A stretch of DNA of 51,366 nt from Catellatospora coxensis (GCF_016862635.1 NZ_BONI01000068.1:1-51366); one strand, 5' to 3'; numbered from the stretch's first letter, positions 27,191-35,716 are shown. Made by a program: numbers and translations. Notes: a model not told the origin generated them from the letters alone.

Positions 27191-27274
27191 GTGTCCGAAC
27201 GAACCATGCCCTCGTTCCGGGAAGTTCGCGCCGCAGCCGTACGCGCCGGGGAACCGGCGAGGCCGGCCCGGTGA
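27191..27274 (+). CDS. Possible 27-residue leader peptide overlapping the sbnA-like start
   Basis: GTG 27191 opens a 27-codon frame starting MSERTMPSFREVRAAAVR and rich in Arg and Ala. Its TGA (27272-27274) overlaps the GTG start of the next gene as GTGA, the same coupling used at most junctions in this operon. A purine-rich GAAAGAGA lies upstream. It could be a translational-coupling leader or a small functional peptide. No homologue is known to me; the coding call rests on the overlap geometry only. Confidence 0.4.
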   Translation: MSERTMPSFREVRAAAVRAGEPARPAR

Positions 27275-28263
27275 GCTCCGCCCGCGGCACCTGCTTCGTC
27301 CCGCTGATGGTGGGCAACACCCCGCTGGTGGTGGTGCGCCTGCGCGTCGGCGGGCGGGCCGCCACCCTGCGGCTGAAGCTGGAGTCCTTCAACCCCTGCG
27401 GATCCATGAAGGACCGCACGGCGGTCGCGCTGTACGACTCGGTGGCGGACAAGCTCGACCCCGCCGTCGGCATCGTCGAGTCGACCTCCGGCAACCTCGG
27501 GGTGGCCCTGGCGAGCCTGGCCCGCGCCAACCGCGTCCGCTTCACCGCGGTCGTCGACCCGCGGGTGCCCTCGGCTGCCCTGCACGAGCTGCGCCGCCTC
27601 GACGCGACCCTGGTGCTGGTCGACGAGGAGGACGGCCGCGGCGGCTACCTGATGAACCGGCTGCGCCGGGTGCGGGAGCTGCTCGCCGAGCAGCCGGCCC
27701 TGTGCTGGACCAACCAGTACGACAACCCCGCCAACCCGCGCGCCCACGAGTTCGGCACCGCGCCCGAGCTGGCCGCGCAGGTGCCCGGGGACAGCGTGGT
27801 GCTGGTCGCGGTGTCCACCGGCGGCACGCTGGCCGGCATCCGCCGCTACGCCGCCGGGGCGACCCGCTGGGACGTGCGCGGCGTCGACGTGTACGGCTCG
27901 TACGCCGTCGGGCACGTGCCGGGCCGGCGGGTGCTGCCCGGCATCGGCTCCAGCCGCCGCTCGGAGTTCGCCGCGGCCGTCGACGGCCCCACCGAGTGGG
28001 TCGGCACCGACGACGCGGTGGCTGCCTGCCTGTGGCTGCTGGAGTCGTGCGGCATCGGCGTCGGGGCCAGCGCCGGGGCGCTGGTGTCGGCGGCGCTGCG
28101 CCTGATCGAACGCGAGGGTCTCGACGACGTCGTGTGCGTGTGCCCGGACGGGGCCCGCAACTACCTGAGCACCGTGTACTCGGCGGGGTGGCGGCGCGCG
28201 CACGGGGTCGACCCGGTGCCGCCGGCCGCCGTGTGCGAGTCGGTGGACTGGGAGGCGCCGTGA
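27271..28263 (+). CDS. SbnA-like PLP enzyme, 2,3-diaminopropionate biosynthesis (cysteine synthase fold)
   Basis: A 330-residue fold-type II PLP protein. VGNTPLVVVRL opens the family core. K47 in SFNPCGSMKDRTA is the Schiff-base lysine, VESTSGNLGVALA is the substrate/PLP loop, VSTGGTLAGI binds phosphate, and GVGASAGALVSAAL is the C-terminal pyridine-N serine region. Cysteine synthase homologues paired with an ornithine-cyclodeaminase homologue (here at 29183) make N-(1-amino-1-carboxy-2-ethyl)-glutamate from O-phosphoserine and glutamate (SbnA). Start GTG 27271 is chosen for the GTGA overlap with the upstream frame; 27184 is possible. Ordinary cysteine synthesis is unlikely in this context. 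Confidence 0.8.
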   Translation: MSSARGTCFVPLMVGNTPLVVVRLRVGGRAATLRLKLESFNPCGSMKDRTAVALYDSVADKLDPAVGIVESTSGNLGVALASLARANRVRFTAVVDPRVPSAALHELRRLDATLVLVDEEDGRGGYLMNRLRRVRELLAEQPALCWTNQYDNPANPRAHEFGTAPELAAQVPGDSVVLVAVSTGGTLAGIRRYAAGATRWDVRGVDVYGSYAVGHVPGRRVLPGIGSSRRSEFAAAVDGPTEWVGTDDAVAACLWLLESCGIGVGASAGALVSAALRLIEREGLDDVVCVCPDGARNYLSTVYSAGWRRAHGVDPVPPAAVCESVDWEAP

Positions 28264-29180
28264 GCGAGTCGCCGCTGGCCGACTGGCACGAGCGGGCCGG
28301 GGTGCGGGTCGATCCGCGCCGGGTGCTCGGCGGCGACCTCGACGCCGGCAAGGTGCTGTTCCCGGAGCGGCTGATCCCTTACCTGGCGCATCCGCTGGTC
28401 GCCGGGCTCGACCCGGGGACCCGCGAGCAGCTGGTGGCGCGGCACGCGTACCAGTACTTCGCGTTCACCGCGCACTTCGAGACCCGGGTGGTCAACCGGG
28501 CCACCGAGCTCATCGCCAACGGCCGCACCGACGTCGTGCTCGGCGGCGACGTGCGCGAGGACGCGTACAAGATCTACTGCGACGAGGCGTACCACGCGCT
28601 GTACTCGTTCGACGTGGTACGGCAGCTGGAGGCGGCCACCGGCGTCGCCGCGCTGCCGTACACGTTCGAGCCGGTGATCACCGAGCTCGACGCCGTCGCC
28701 GCCGAGTGCCTGCCGCAGGCCGGGTCGCTGCCGTACCTGCTCCAGGTCGTGGTGTTCGAGACGCTGATCACGAGCCTGCTCGCCGAGCTGCCCAACGATC
28801 CCGACCTGGTCGGCCTGGTGCGCACCACGGTTCGCGACCACGCCCGCGACGAGGGCCGCCACCACGCCTACTTCGCCCGTTTCTTCCGGGAGCTGTGGAC
28901 CGGCTGCGACCTGCGTACCCGGCGCGAGATGGCGACCGCGCTGCCCCGGCTGATCACCCAGAGCCTGCGCCCGAATCAGGACGCCGTCGCCGCGACGCTG
29001 CGCGCGGCGGGACTGGCCGAGCCGCAGGTGCGCGACGTGCTCGCCGACGTGTACGCCCCGGACCGGGTCCGGCAGACCGCCCGTGAGCAGTCCGTGCAGT
29101 CGGTGCGGCTGTTCCGGGCCGCCGGAGTGCTCGACCTGCCCGGCGCCGACGAGGCGTTCGCCCAGGAAGGACTGATCTGA
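28260..29180 (+). CDS. AurF-type diiron amine N-oxygenase
   Basis: A 306-residue all-helical protein with the complete AurF-type ligand set in the right order and spacing: E74 (AHFETR), E109 and H112 (CDEAYHAL), E167 (VVFETLI), H194, E198 and H201 (RDHARDEGRHHAYF). AurF and CmlI oxidise aryl amines to nitro groups through a peroxo-diiron intermediate. Here it sits between the two diaminopropionate genes, with GTGA overlap to the first and 2 nt before the second. An aliphatic amine substrate derived from diaminopropionate is the natural hypothesis but unproven. Confidence 0.85.
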   Translation: MSESPLADWHERAGVRVDPRRVLGGDLDAGKVLFPERLIPYLAHPLVAGLDPGTREQLVARHAYQYFAFTAHFETRVVNRATELIANGRTDVVLGGDVREDAYKIYCDEAYHALYSFDVVRQLEAATGVAALPYTFEPVITELDAVAAECLPQAGSLPYLLQVVVFETLITSLLAELPNDPDLVGLVRTTVRDHARDEGRHHAYFARFFRELWTGCDLRTRREMATALPRLITQSLRPNQDAVAATLRAAGLAEPQVRDVLADVYAPDRVRQTAREQSVQSVRLFRAAGVLDLPGADEAFAQEGLI

Positions 29181-29182
29181 AC

Positions 29183-30271
29183 GTGTCCACAGAGGAACTC
29201 ACCCGGACGCCCTGGTTCACCGCCGGGCTGCGCGGCCTGGGCGGCGCGGGACCGGTGCTGCTGATCTCCCGGGACGAGGTGGCGCGCTGCCTGGCGCTGC
29301 TGGATCCGGTGGCGATCGTGCGGGAGGCCCTGGTCGACCACCACGCGGGCCGCACCGTGCTGCCCGCCGAGGCGTACCTGCGCTGGGACAACGACCAGGG
29401 GGCCTACACCCGCTCGATCGCGATGCCCGGCGGTGTCGTGCGCGACGGCGGCCCGGCCGCGTACGGCATGAAGATCATCAACGCGAGCGTGTCCAATCCC
29501 GCCGCGGGCCTGGAACGGGCCGGCGGCGTCGGGCTGTGCTTCGACCCGCAGACCGCCCGGATCAGCGCGATCATCGAGATCGGCCTGATCAGCTCGGTAC
29601 GCACCGCCGCGGTGTCACTGGTCGGCGTGCAGGCGGCCGGGCACGCCGACGCGACCTGCCTGGCCGTGCTGGGTTGCGGCACGCAGGGCGGCACCCACCT
29701 GTTCCTGCTCGCCGACCGGCTGCCCGGCCTGCGCCGGGTCGCGCTGCACGACGCCGAACCGGCGGCCGCCGCGGCCCTGGCCGAGCGGGTGCGCCGGCAC
29801 CGCCCCGGGATCGAGGTGGCGGTGCTGCCCGACGCCCGAAGCGCGTTGCGCGACGCCGAACTCGTGGTCACCGCGACCACCGCCGACGACGGCTACCTCC
29901 CGCCGGACTGGATCAGGCCCGGCGCGGCGGTGGTCAACGTGTCCCTGGCCGACCTCACCGCCGAGGCCCTGCTGCAGGCCGGGCGGCTCTACGTCGACGA
30001 CGTCGAGCTGGTGGAGCAGAACCCGCGCCGCCCGCTCGGCCGGCTCATGCAGCAGGGCCTGGTCACCGCCCCGGGTTCGACCGGCGGCGGCCGCCCGATC
30101 GACGCGACCATCGGCGCGCTCGCCGCCGGGGCCGTGACCGCCGCGCCGCCGGCGCCCACGTCGTACACGGTGATCAACCCGTTCGGCATGGGCGTGCTGG
30201 ACGTGGCGCTGCTCGACGCGATCCGGCGCGCCGCGACCGGCCTGGGCCTGGGCACGGAGGTGGCGCTGTGA
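29183..30271 (+). CDS. SbnB-like NAD-dependent dehydrogenase (ornithine cyclodeaminase/mu-crystallin family)
   Basis: A 362-residue protein. The N-terminal substrate domain has AYGMKIINASVSNPAAGLERAGGVGLCFD and ISSVRTAAVSLVG (family 'RTaA' motif). The Rossmann domain has LAVLGCGTQGGTHLFLL, and the cofactor region continues with LVVTATTADDGYLPPDWIRPGAAVVNVS. Next to an SbnA homologue it should oxidise the ACEGA intermediate to L-2,3-diaminopropionate and 2-oxoglutarate. It starts 2 nt after the diiron gene and overlaps the next gene by GTGA. Ornithine cyclodeaminase itself is less likely because there is no proline-related context. Confidence 0.82.
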   Translation: MSTEELTRTPWFTAGLRGLGGAGPVLLISRDEVARCLALLDPVAIVREALVDHHAGRTVLPAEAYLRWDNDQGAYTRSIAMPGGVVRDGGPAAYGMKIINASVSNPAAGLERAGGVGLCFDPQTARISAIIEIGLISSVRTAAVSLVGVQAAGHADATCLAVLGCGTQGGTHLFLLADRLPGLRRVALHDAEPAAAAALAERVRRHRPGIEVAVLPDARSALRDAELVVTATTADDGYLPPDWIRPGAAVVNVSLADLTAEALLQAGRLYVDDVELVEQNPRRPLGRLMQQGLVTAPGSTGGGRPIDATIGALAAGAVTAAPPAPTSYTVINPFGMGVLDVALLDAIRRAATGLGLGTEVAL

Positions 30272-31248
30272 CCACGACGCAGCCCCCGCAGGTCACGCCC
30301 GCGCTCGTCGACGTCGCGCGCAACCGCCGCCGCAGCCTGCTCAGCGTGCGGCAGCTGACCGCGGCGCAGCTCGACGCGCTCGTCGAGCGGTCGGTGGGCA
30401 TCGCCGCCGCGCCCGCCGACGTCGCCCCGGTGCTGGACGGGCTGGTGGTCGCCACGCTGTTCGAGCGCACCTCTACCCGCACCCGCACCGCGTTCAGCGT
30501 CGGCGCGCTGCGCCTGGGCGCGAAGCTGCTCACCTACGACGCGGCCGGGCTGCAGCTGCAGACCGGCGAGACCATCGAGGACACCCTGCGGGTGCTCGGG
30601 CTCATGCTCGACGGCGTCGTCATCCGCAGCACCCGTACGCTGGCCGAACTCGACGGGCTGCTCGACCGGGGCGCGCCGCCGATCGTCAACGCGATGGCCC
30701 GCGAGGAGCACCCCACTCAGGCCGTCTGCGACCTGGCCACGATGCGCGCCCACCTCGGGGCGCTCGGCGGGATCTCCGTGCTGTACGTGGGAGAGGGCAA
30801 CAACTCCGCCTCCGCGCTGGCGTACGCGCTGGCCCGGGTGCCCGGCGCGAAGCTCTCGCTGTACGTGCCGCCCGGCTACGGCCTGCCCGAGGAGCAGCTG
30901 GCGCTCGCCGTCGCCGACGCCGCGGCGCACGGCGCGCAGGTCCGGCAGGTCGAGCGGGCCGACGAGCTGCCCGACCACGTCGACGTCGTCTACACCACAC
31001 GCTGGCAGACGACAGGCACCAGCAAACCCGACCCGGCCTGGCGCGAGACGTTCCGCCCGTACCACGTCGACGAGGCGTTCCTGGGCCGCTGGCCGGCCGC
31101 CCGCTTCCTGCACGACCTGCCCGCCCACCGCGGCGAGGAGGTCACCGGCGCGGTGCTCGACGGCCGGGCCAGCCTGGCCTGGCAGCAGGCGCGGATGAAG
31201 CTGTGCAGCGCCATGGCGGTGCTGGAGACCTGCTGGACGGCGCGATGA
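30268..31248 (+). CDS. OTC-fold N-carbamoyltransferase with altered acceptor site
   Basis: A 326-residue aspartate/ornithine transcarbamylase homologue. Carbamoyl-phosphate motifs are intact: ERTSTRTRTAFSVG (S69-R73) and EEHPTQAVCDL (H148-Q151). Ornithine-binding motifs are not. The usual YTDVW.SMG is YTTRWQTTG (residues 242-250) and HCLP is HDLP (282-285). Viomycin/capreomycin-type relatives carbamoylate diaminopropionate residues, so N-carbamoyl-diaminopropionate (albizziine) or a derivative is a reasonable product. It overlaps the SbnB-like gene by GTGA. Arginine biosynthesis is unlikely. Confidence 0.85.
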   Translation: MTTTQPPQVTPALVDVARNRRRSLLSVRQLTAAQLDALVERSVGIAAAPADVAPVLDGLVVATLFERTSTRTRTAFSVGALRLGAKLLTYDAAGLQLQTGETIEDTLRVLGLMLDGVVIRSTRTLAELDGLLDRGAPPIVNAMAREEHPTQAVCDLATMRAHLGALGGISVLYVGEGNNSASALAYALARVPGAKLSLYVPPGYGLPEEQLALAVADAAAHGAQVRQVERADELPDHVDVVYTTRWQTTGTSKPDPAWRETFRPYHVDEAFLGRWPAARFLHDLPAHRGEEVTGAVLDGRASLAWQQARMKLCSAMAVLETCWTAR

Positions 31249-31277
31249 CCACGCCGTGGCGAAAGGACGGATGAGGC

Positions 31278-32636
31278 ATGCAACCCGCGGTTCTGCTCGT
31301 GTACGCCAAAGGCGGCCCGGCCCTGGAGTTCCTGCTGCCCCGGCTGGTGAGCCGGGCGCTGGTGGACGTGCTGCTGATCGGCGAACCCCAGGCTTGGCAG
31401 CGTGAGCTGCTGGAACGGCTCTGCCGACGGGTTGTTCCCGCCGATCCGTCGGCCGCCCTGCCCGACGAGATCGTCCGGGTGGCCACCGAGCTGCGCAGCG
31501 ACGGGGTGCTGACGTTCTCCGAGTTCTGCGTCGTCGCCACCGCGCAGGCCTGCCTGCGGCTGGGCATCCCGGGGCCGGGGGAGGGCGCGGCCCGCTCGCG
31601 CGACAAGGTGCTGATGCGCCAGGCGTGGCAGGCGGCCGGCGTGCCCAATCCGGCGTTCCGGCCGGTGGACTCGCTGGCGGAGCTGGAGGCGGCCCGCGCC
31701 GAGATCGGCGGCGACGTGATCGTCAAGTCGGCGCTGGGCGCGGGCTCCATCGGGCAGGCGATGCTCAGCCCGGGTGAGGACGGCGCGGCGGTGTGGCGCG
31801 AGGTCGAGGCCGCCACCGAAGCGGCCCGCCGCTCCGGCATGAGCGAGCACGGCGACCGCACCGGCCCGCGCTACCTGGTCGAGGAGATCATCCAGTCCAG
31901 CGTGGACGGCTGGTACGACCAGCCCGGCTACGGCGACTACCTCAGCGTCGAAGGCCTGGTGGCCGGCGGGGTCTACCACCCGGTGTGCCTGACCGCCCGG
32001 CTGCCGACCGTGCCGGTGTTCGTCGAGCTGAGCAACCACGCGCCCTGCACGCTGGCCCCCGAGCTGCAGCAGCGCATCGCCGACGTGTGCCGCCGGGCGG
32101 TCGACGCGCTGGGCCTGGACACCTGCGCCACGCACACCGAGGTCAAGCTGATGCCGGACGGCACCGTGCGGCTGCTGGAGTCCGCCGCGCGGGCCGGTGG
32201 CGCGGCGGTCACCCGCGAGCTGGTCGAGGCGTACGGCGTGGACCTGATCGGGCTGCAGCTGGCGGCCGCGCTCGGGGAGCGTCCCGCGGTGCCGGACCGG
32301 TTGCTGCTGCCCGCCGACGCGCGTGGCGCTGCCGCGTCGCTGTCGGTCATCGCCGTCGACTCCACCGGCAAGCCCTGGTCGTCGCTGCCGCCGTTCCGGC
32401 CCGACCTGGTCGCCTGGGAGGAGCTGGTGTCCGCCGGCACCACCGTCGAGCTGGTGCGCGGGCAGTCCCAGCCGCTCGGCGCCCCCATGCCCGCGTTCCA
32501 CCCGCACACCGGGGTGCTGGCGTACGCGGGCCTGCTGCTGGTCCGCGCCGCCGATCCGCTGACCCTGCGCGACGACTGCTACCGCATCCTCGACGGCCTC
32601 GAAGAGGCCATGACCAGGGCCGCTGCCGACGCCTGA
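31278..32636 (+). CDS. ATP-grasp amino-acid ligase
   Basis: A 452-residue ATP-grasp enzyme. The N-terminal pre-ATP domain starts AVLLVYAKGG. The ATP-binding subdomain has RSRDKVLMRQAWQAAGVPNPAF, GGDVIVKSALGAGSIGQ and RYLVEEIIQ. The catalytic core CATHTEVKLMPDGTVRLLESAARAGGAAVTRELVEAYGVDLI contains the Mg/ATP Glu residues, as in BacD/DdaF-type L-amino-acid ligases. These join a carboxylate to an amine through an acyl phosphate. It lies 29 nt after the carbamoyltransferase with GATGAGGC before the ATG. It may couple a diaminopropionate derivative to another amino acid or cyclise it. Confidence 0.85.
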   Translation: MQPAVLLVYAKGGPALEFLLPRLVSRALVDVLLIGEPQAWQRELLERLCRRVVPADPSAALPDEIVRVATELRSDGVLTFSEFCVVATAQACLRLGIPGPGEGAARSRDKVLMRQAWQAAGVPNPAFRPVDSLAELEAARAEIGGDVIVKSALGAGSIGQAMLSPGEDGAAVWREVEAATEAARRSGMSEHGDRTGPRYLVEEIIQSSVDGWYDQPGYGDYLSVEGLVAGGVYHPVCLTARLPTVPVFVELSNHAPCTLAPELQQRIADVCRRAVDALGLDTCATHTEVKLMPDGTVRLLESAARAGGAAVTRELVEAYGVDLIGLQLAAALGERPAVPDRLLLPADARGAAASLSVIAVDSTGKPWSSLPPFRPDLVAWEELVSAGTTVELVRGQSQPLGAPMPAFHPHTGVLAYAGLLLVRAADPLTLRDDCYRILDGLEEAMTRAAADA

Positions 32637-32706
32637 CCGAGCACCACCGCCGATCGAGTACGCACCGCCGCCGCCGCGGCGGCATCCGAGCGAAAGCGAG
32701 ACTGCC

Positions 32707-34467
32707 ATGTCCCTCGTGCTGGGGCTGAACCTGAGCCACGACCGTTCCGCCTGCCTGGTCCGCGACGGCGAGATCGTCGTCGCGATCGAGGAGGAGCGGC
32801 TCGACCGGATCAAGCACTCGGAGGGCTTTCTCATCCAGGGCCACTTCGAACGCCTGACCAAGACGATCCCGATCAAGTCGGTGGCGTACTGCCTCGACGC
32901 CGCCGACGTGGGCATCGACGACCTGGACCTGGTGGTCGGCAACCGGCCGCTGGGCGACGGTGCGGTGTGGCGCATCCGCCGCGACCTGCCGATCCGGGAC
33001 AAGTCGAAGATCCGGGAACTGCCGCTGCCCGGCCACCACCTCGGGCACGCCTCGGTGGCGTTCTACCCGTCCGGGTTCGAGCAGGCCGCGGTGCTCGTCG
33101 TCGACCAGGCCGGCGCGCGGTGGCCGGGCACCGGCCGGATCGAGAAGCACACCCTGTTCCGGGGTGAGGGCAGCAGACTGACCCGGGTCGCGGCCGTGGA
33201 CTACCCGTCGGACTACTCGGACATGAGCCTGGGCCTGTTCTACGACTTCTTCACCACCAAGCTCGGCTTCGTCACCCGCTACGGCACCGCCGACTGGGGC
33301 GTGTTCGGCTGCGGCGGCTACCCGGAGGCGGGCAAGACGATGGGCCTGGCCCCGTACGGGCGGCCGCGGCCGGACTGGGGCAACTGGCTGGCCTTCGACG
33401 GGTTCGACATCAAGGTGTCGCAGCAGTCCCTGGAGGACATCTGGCAGCGGCTGCTGGCCGCCGAAGGCGGCGAGTTCTCCGCCGCCGACCCGCTGCGCTG
33501 GCAGACCCAGTTCGCCAAGGACGTGGCCCGCAAGATCCAGGACGAGCTGGAGACGGCCATGCTGCACCTGGCCGAGCACGCCCGGGAGGTCACCGGGTTG
33601 GACCGGCTGTGCCTGGCCGGCGGGGTGCTGCTCAACTCGGTGGCCAACGAGCGGGTGCGGGCCGAGTCCGGGTTCACCGACGTGTTCATCCCCGCCCCGG
33701 CGGGCGACTCCGGCGTGGCCATCGGCGCGGCCCTGTACGGCAGCATCGAGCTGCTGGGCGAGGCCCGGCCGGCGCCGATGCGGCACGCGTCGTTCGGCCG
33801 CGCGTACACCCGCACCGAGGTGCTGGAGGCGCTGGCCACCGTCACCGGCTACACCGGCGTGGAGCTGACCTGCCGCGACGCGGGCCCGCGCGACGTCGCC
33901 GAGCTGCTGGCCGGGCACCAGGTCGTCGGCTGGTTCAACGGCGGCTCCGAGATGGGGCCGCGGGCGCTGGGCCACCGCAGCATGCTCGCCGACCCGCGCC
34001 ACCCCGAGATGCGCGACTACCTCAACAACGTGGTCAAGCACCGCGAGCCGTTCCGCCCGTACGCCCCGTCGGCGGTGGCCGAGGAGGCCGGCAAGTGGTT
34101 CGACTTCTCCGGGGAGAGCCCGTTCATGCTGCTCGTGCCGAAGGTGGCCGGGCACGCCCAGCAGCTGCTGCCCGCCGTCACGCACGTCGACGGCACCGCG
34201 CGGCTGCAGACCGTCTCGGCCGAGGCCAACCCCGCCTACCACCAGGTCATCGCCGAGTTCGGCGCGCTGACCGGGGTGCCGATCGTGCTCAACACGTCGT
34301 TCAACGACGCCGGTGAGCCGATCGTGGAGACGCCGCTGCACGCGCTGTGCACCTTCGTACGCACCGAGATGGACCACCTCTACCTGGACGGGCTGCTCGT
34401 CTCCAAGGCCGGCCGGGACCTGCCCGCCGCGCACCCCGCCCGCTCCCCGCTGGCCGCGGCCCGCTGA
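32707..34467 (+). CDS. NodU/TobZ-family O-carbamoyltransferase
   Basis: A 586-residue two-domain enzyme. The N-terminal Kae1-like domain starts VLGLNLSHDRSACLVRDGEIVVAIEEERLDRIKHS and has HHLGHASVAFYPSGF (metal/carbamoyl-AMP site histidines), TMGLAPYGRP and LCLAGGVLLNSVANE. The C-terminal YrdC-like half has WFNGGSEMGPRALGHRSMLADPR, REPFRPYAPSA and VLNTSFNDAGEPIVETP. TobZ-type enzymes convert carbamoyl phosphate and ATP to carbamoyl-adenylate and transfer the group to a hydroxyl, often on a sugar. In this cluster a sugar or N-hydroxyl acceptor is possible. It follows the ATP-grasp gene by 70 nt with a weak ribosome site. Confidence 0.9.
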   Translation: MSLVLGLNLSHDRSACLVRDGEIVVAIEEERLDRIKHSEGFLIQGHFERLTKTIPIKSVAYCLDAADVGIDDLDLVVGNRPLGDGAVWRIRRDLPIRDKSKIRELPLPGHHLGHASVAFYPSGFEQAAVLVVDQAGARWPGTGRIEKHTLFRGEGSRLTRVAAVDYPSDYSDMSLGLFYDFFTTKLGFVTRYGTADWGVFGCGGYPEAGKTMGLAPYGRPRPDWGNWLAFDGFDIKVSQQSLEDIWQRLLAAEGGEFSAADPLRWQTQFAKDVARKIQDELETAMLHLAEHAREVTGLDRLCLAGGVLLNSVANERVRAESGFTDVFIPAPAGDSGVAIGAALYGSIELLGEARPAPMRHASFGRAYTRTEVLEALATVTGYTGVELTCRDAGPRDVAELLAGHQVVGWFNGGSEMGPRALGHRSMLADPRHPEMRDYLNNVVKHREPFRPYAPSAVAEEAGKWFDFSGESPFMLLVPKVAGHAQQLLPAVTHVDGTARLQTVSAEANPAYHQVIAEFGALTGVPIVLNTSFNDAGEPIVETPLHALCTFVRTEMDHLYLDGLLVSKAGRDLPAAHPARSPLAAAR

Positions 34468-35693
34468 TGGAGCAGCCCGCGCCGTATGCCCGGATCAGCA
34501 ACGGCTTCCTCGTCAGCCAGGTGTTCTTCGGCCTGGCGACGAGCCTGTTCGACATGTACTACGCGCTGCACCTGCAGCAGGTCGGGATCGGCCCGGCCGG
34601 GGTCGGGCAGATCTTCTCCGTCGGCTTCATCGTGATGGCCGTGGTCGTGCTGCCGCTGAGCGCGGTCACCGACCGGTTCGGGCTGGAGCCGTCGATGGTG
34701 GTCAGCAGCGTCGGCTTCGGCCTGACCATGCTGGTCATGCCGCTGTTCGACGGGTTCGCCGCCCAACTGCTGCTGTTCGCGGTCAACAGTGTCGCCGCGG
34801 CGATGATGCTGGTCAGCGTGAACGCGGTGGTGGGCGCGTCGATACCCGACGAGCAGCGCCGGCTGAGCCTGTTCCGCCACGGGTTCGTGGCGTTCCTCGC
34901 GGCGTCGGCGGCGGGCAACCTGCTGGGCGTCGGGTTGGCCGCGTTCGGTGAAGCCGCGACCGGTGACTACCGGTTCGAGCTGCTGCTGTCCGGGGCGCTG
35001 GCGCTGCTCATCGGTGCGGCGCGGGCGATGATGTGGCAGCGCGGCACGGTGCGGTCCGCCCCGGCCGGCGGCACCATGCGCGCGCTGCGGGACGCGGTGC
35101 GCGACCACGGCGCCCGGCTCGGCGAGCTGCTGCTGCTCGCCGGGCTGGTCGGCGGGGCCGGGGTGCTGGCGATCCGGTTCGTGCCGCTGCTGGTGGTCAA
35201 CCACCTGGGCCTGGACGAGCAGTGGCTCGGCTGGGTGCTGGTCGCCGACCGGGTCGCCAGCGTCGTCGGCATCTTCGTGCTGTTCCCGCTGATGCACCGG
35301 GGCGGGGTGTTCCGCGTCGCGGGCTGGGGCATGTGCGCGGCGCTGCTGTTCCAGGGCCTGGGCGCGGCGGCGACCGGCGCGGCGCTGTTCCTGCTCTGGT
35401 ACCTGCTGCGCCAGGGCAGCCACTACGCGCAGATGCCGGTGCTCGACCACACCGCGAACCTGCTCGCCCCGACCGGGGCCCGCGCGTTCGTCAACGGCGT
35501 GCAGCGCATGGGCATCTTCGTCGGCAGCGCCGTAGCGTCCCTGGCGTACGGCGCGCTGATGGACCACGGCGCGTACCGGACGGCGATCGTGCTGTCCGGG
35601 GCGCTGTCGTTCCTGGCCGGTCTGCTGTACCTGCGCCGCGCGCGGGCGGAGCGACGGGTCCCGGTCGCCGTGGAGCAGGCCGTGTCCCGGTGA
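34467..35693 (+). CDS. MFS transporter, probable product exporter
   Basis: A 408-residue, ~12-helix protein. Motif A is the degenerate LPLSAVTDRFGLEPS after helix 2; LFRHGFVAFLAASAAGNLLGVGLAAFG lies near helix 5. The second half begins GELLLLAGLVGGAGVLAIRFVPLLVV. The ATG overlaps the carbamoyltransferase stop (TGATG), so it belongs to the same operon, and it is the last rightward gene before the convergent operon. Export or self-resistance for the cluster product is the simplest role. Confidence 0.82.
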   Translation: MEQPAPYARISNGFLVSQVFFGLATSLFDMYYALHLQQVGIGPAGVGQIFSVGFIVMAVVVLPLSAVTDRFGLEPSMVVSSVGFGLTMLVMPLFDGFAAQLLLFAVNSVAAAMMLVSVNAVVGASIPDEQRRLSLFRHGFVAFLAASAAGNLLGVGLAAFGEAATGDYRFELLLSGALALLIGAARAMMWQRGTVRSAPAGGTMRALRDAVRDHGARLGELLLLAGLVGGAGVLAIRFVPLLVVNHLGLDEQWLGWVLVADRVASVVGIFVLFPLMHRGGVFRVAGWGMCAALLFQGLGAAATGAALFLLWYLLRQGSHYAQMPVLDHTANLLAPTGARAFVNGVQRMGIFVGSAVASLAYGALMDHGAYRTAIVLSGALSFLAGLLYLRRARAERRVPVAVEQAVSR

Positions 35694-35716
35694 CCGCGGG
35701 TGCGCCGGCCGCGCCG

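Noticed and set aside
26988-28300. Extended frame running from the leader across the SbnA-like gene
   Set aside because: Different frame from the clear PLP enzyme; composition is Arg/Pro-rich without domains. Only its last ~305 codons (the diiron protein from 28260) are real.
30268-31248. Housekeeping ornithine carbamoyltransferase (argF)
   Set aside because: The ornithine-binding SMG and HCLP motifs are altered and no arginine genes are nearby.
27271-32636. Siderophore (staphyloferrin B-type) cluster
   Set aside because: SbnA/SbnB-like genes are present, but there is no IucA/IucC-type NIS synthetase, citrate synthase or iron-siderophore uptake gene; the ATP-grasp, diiron and carbamoyl enzymes point elsewhere.
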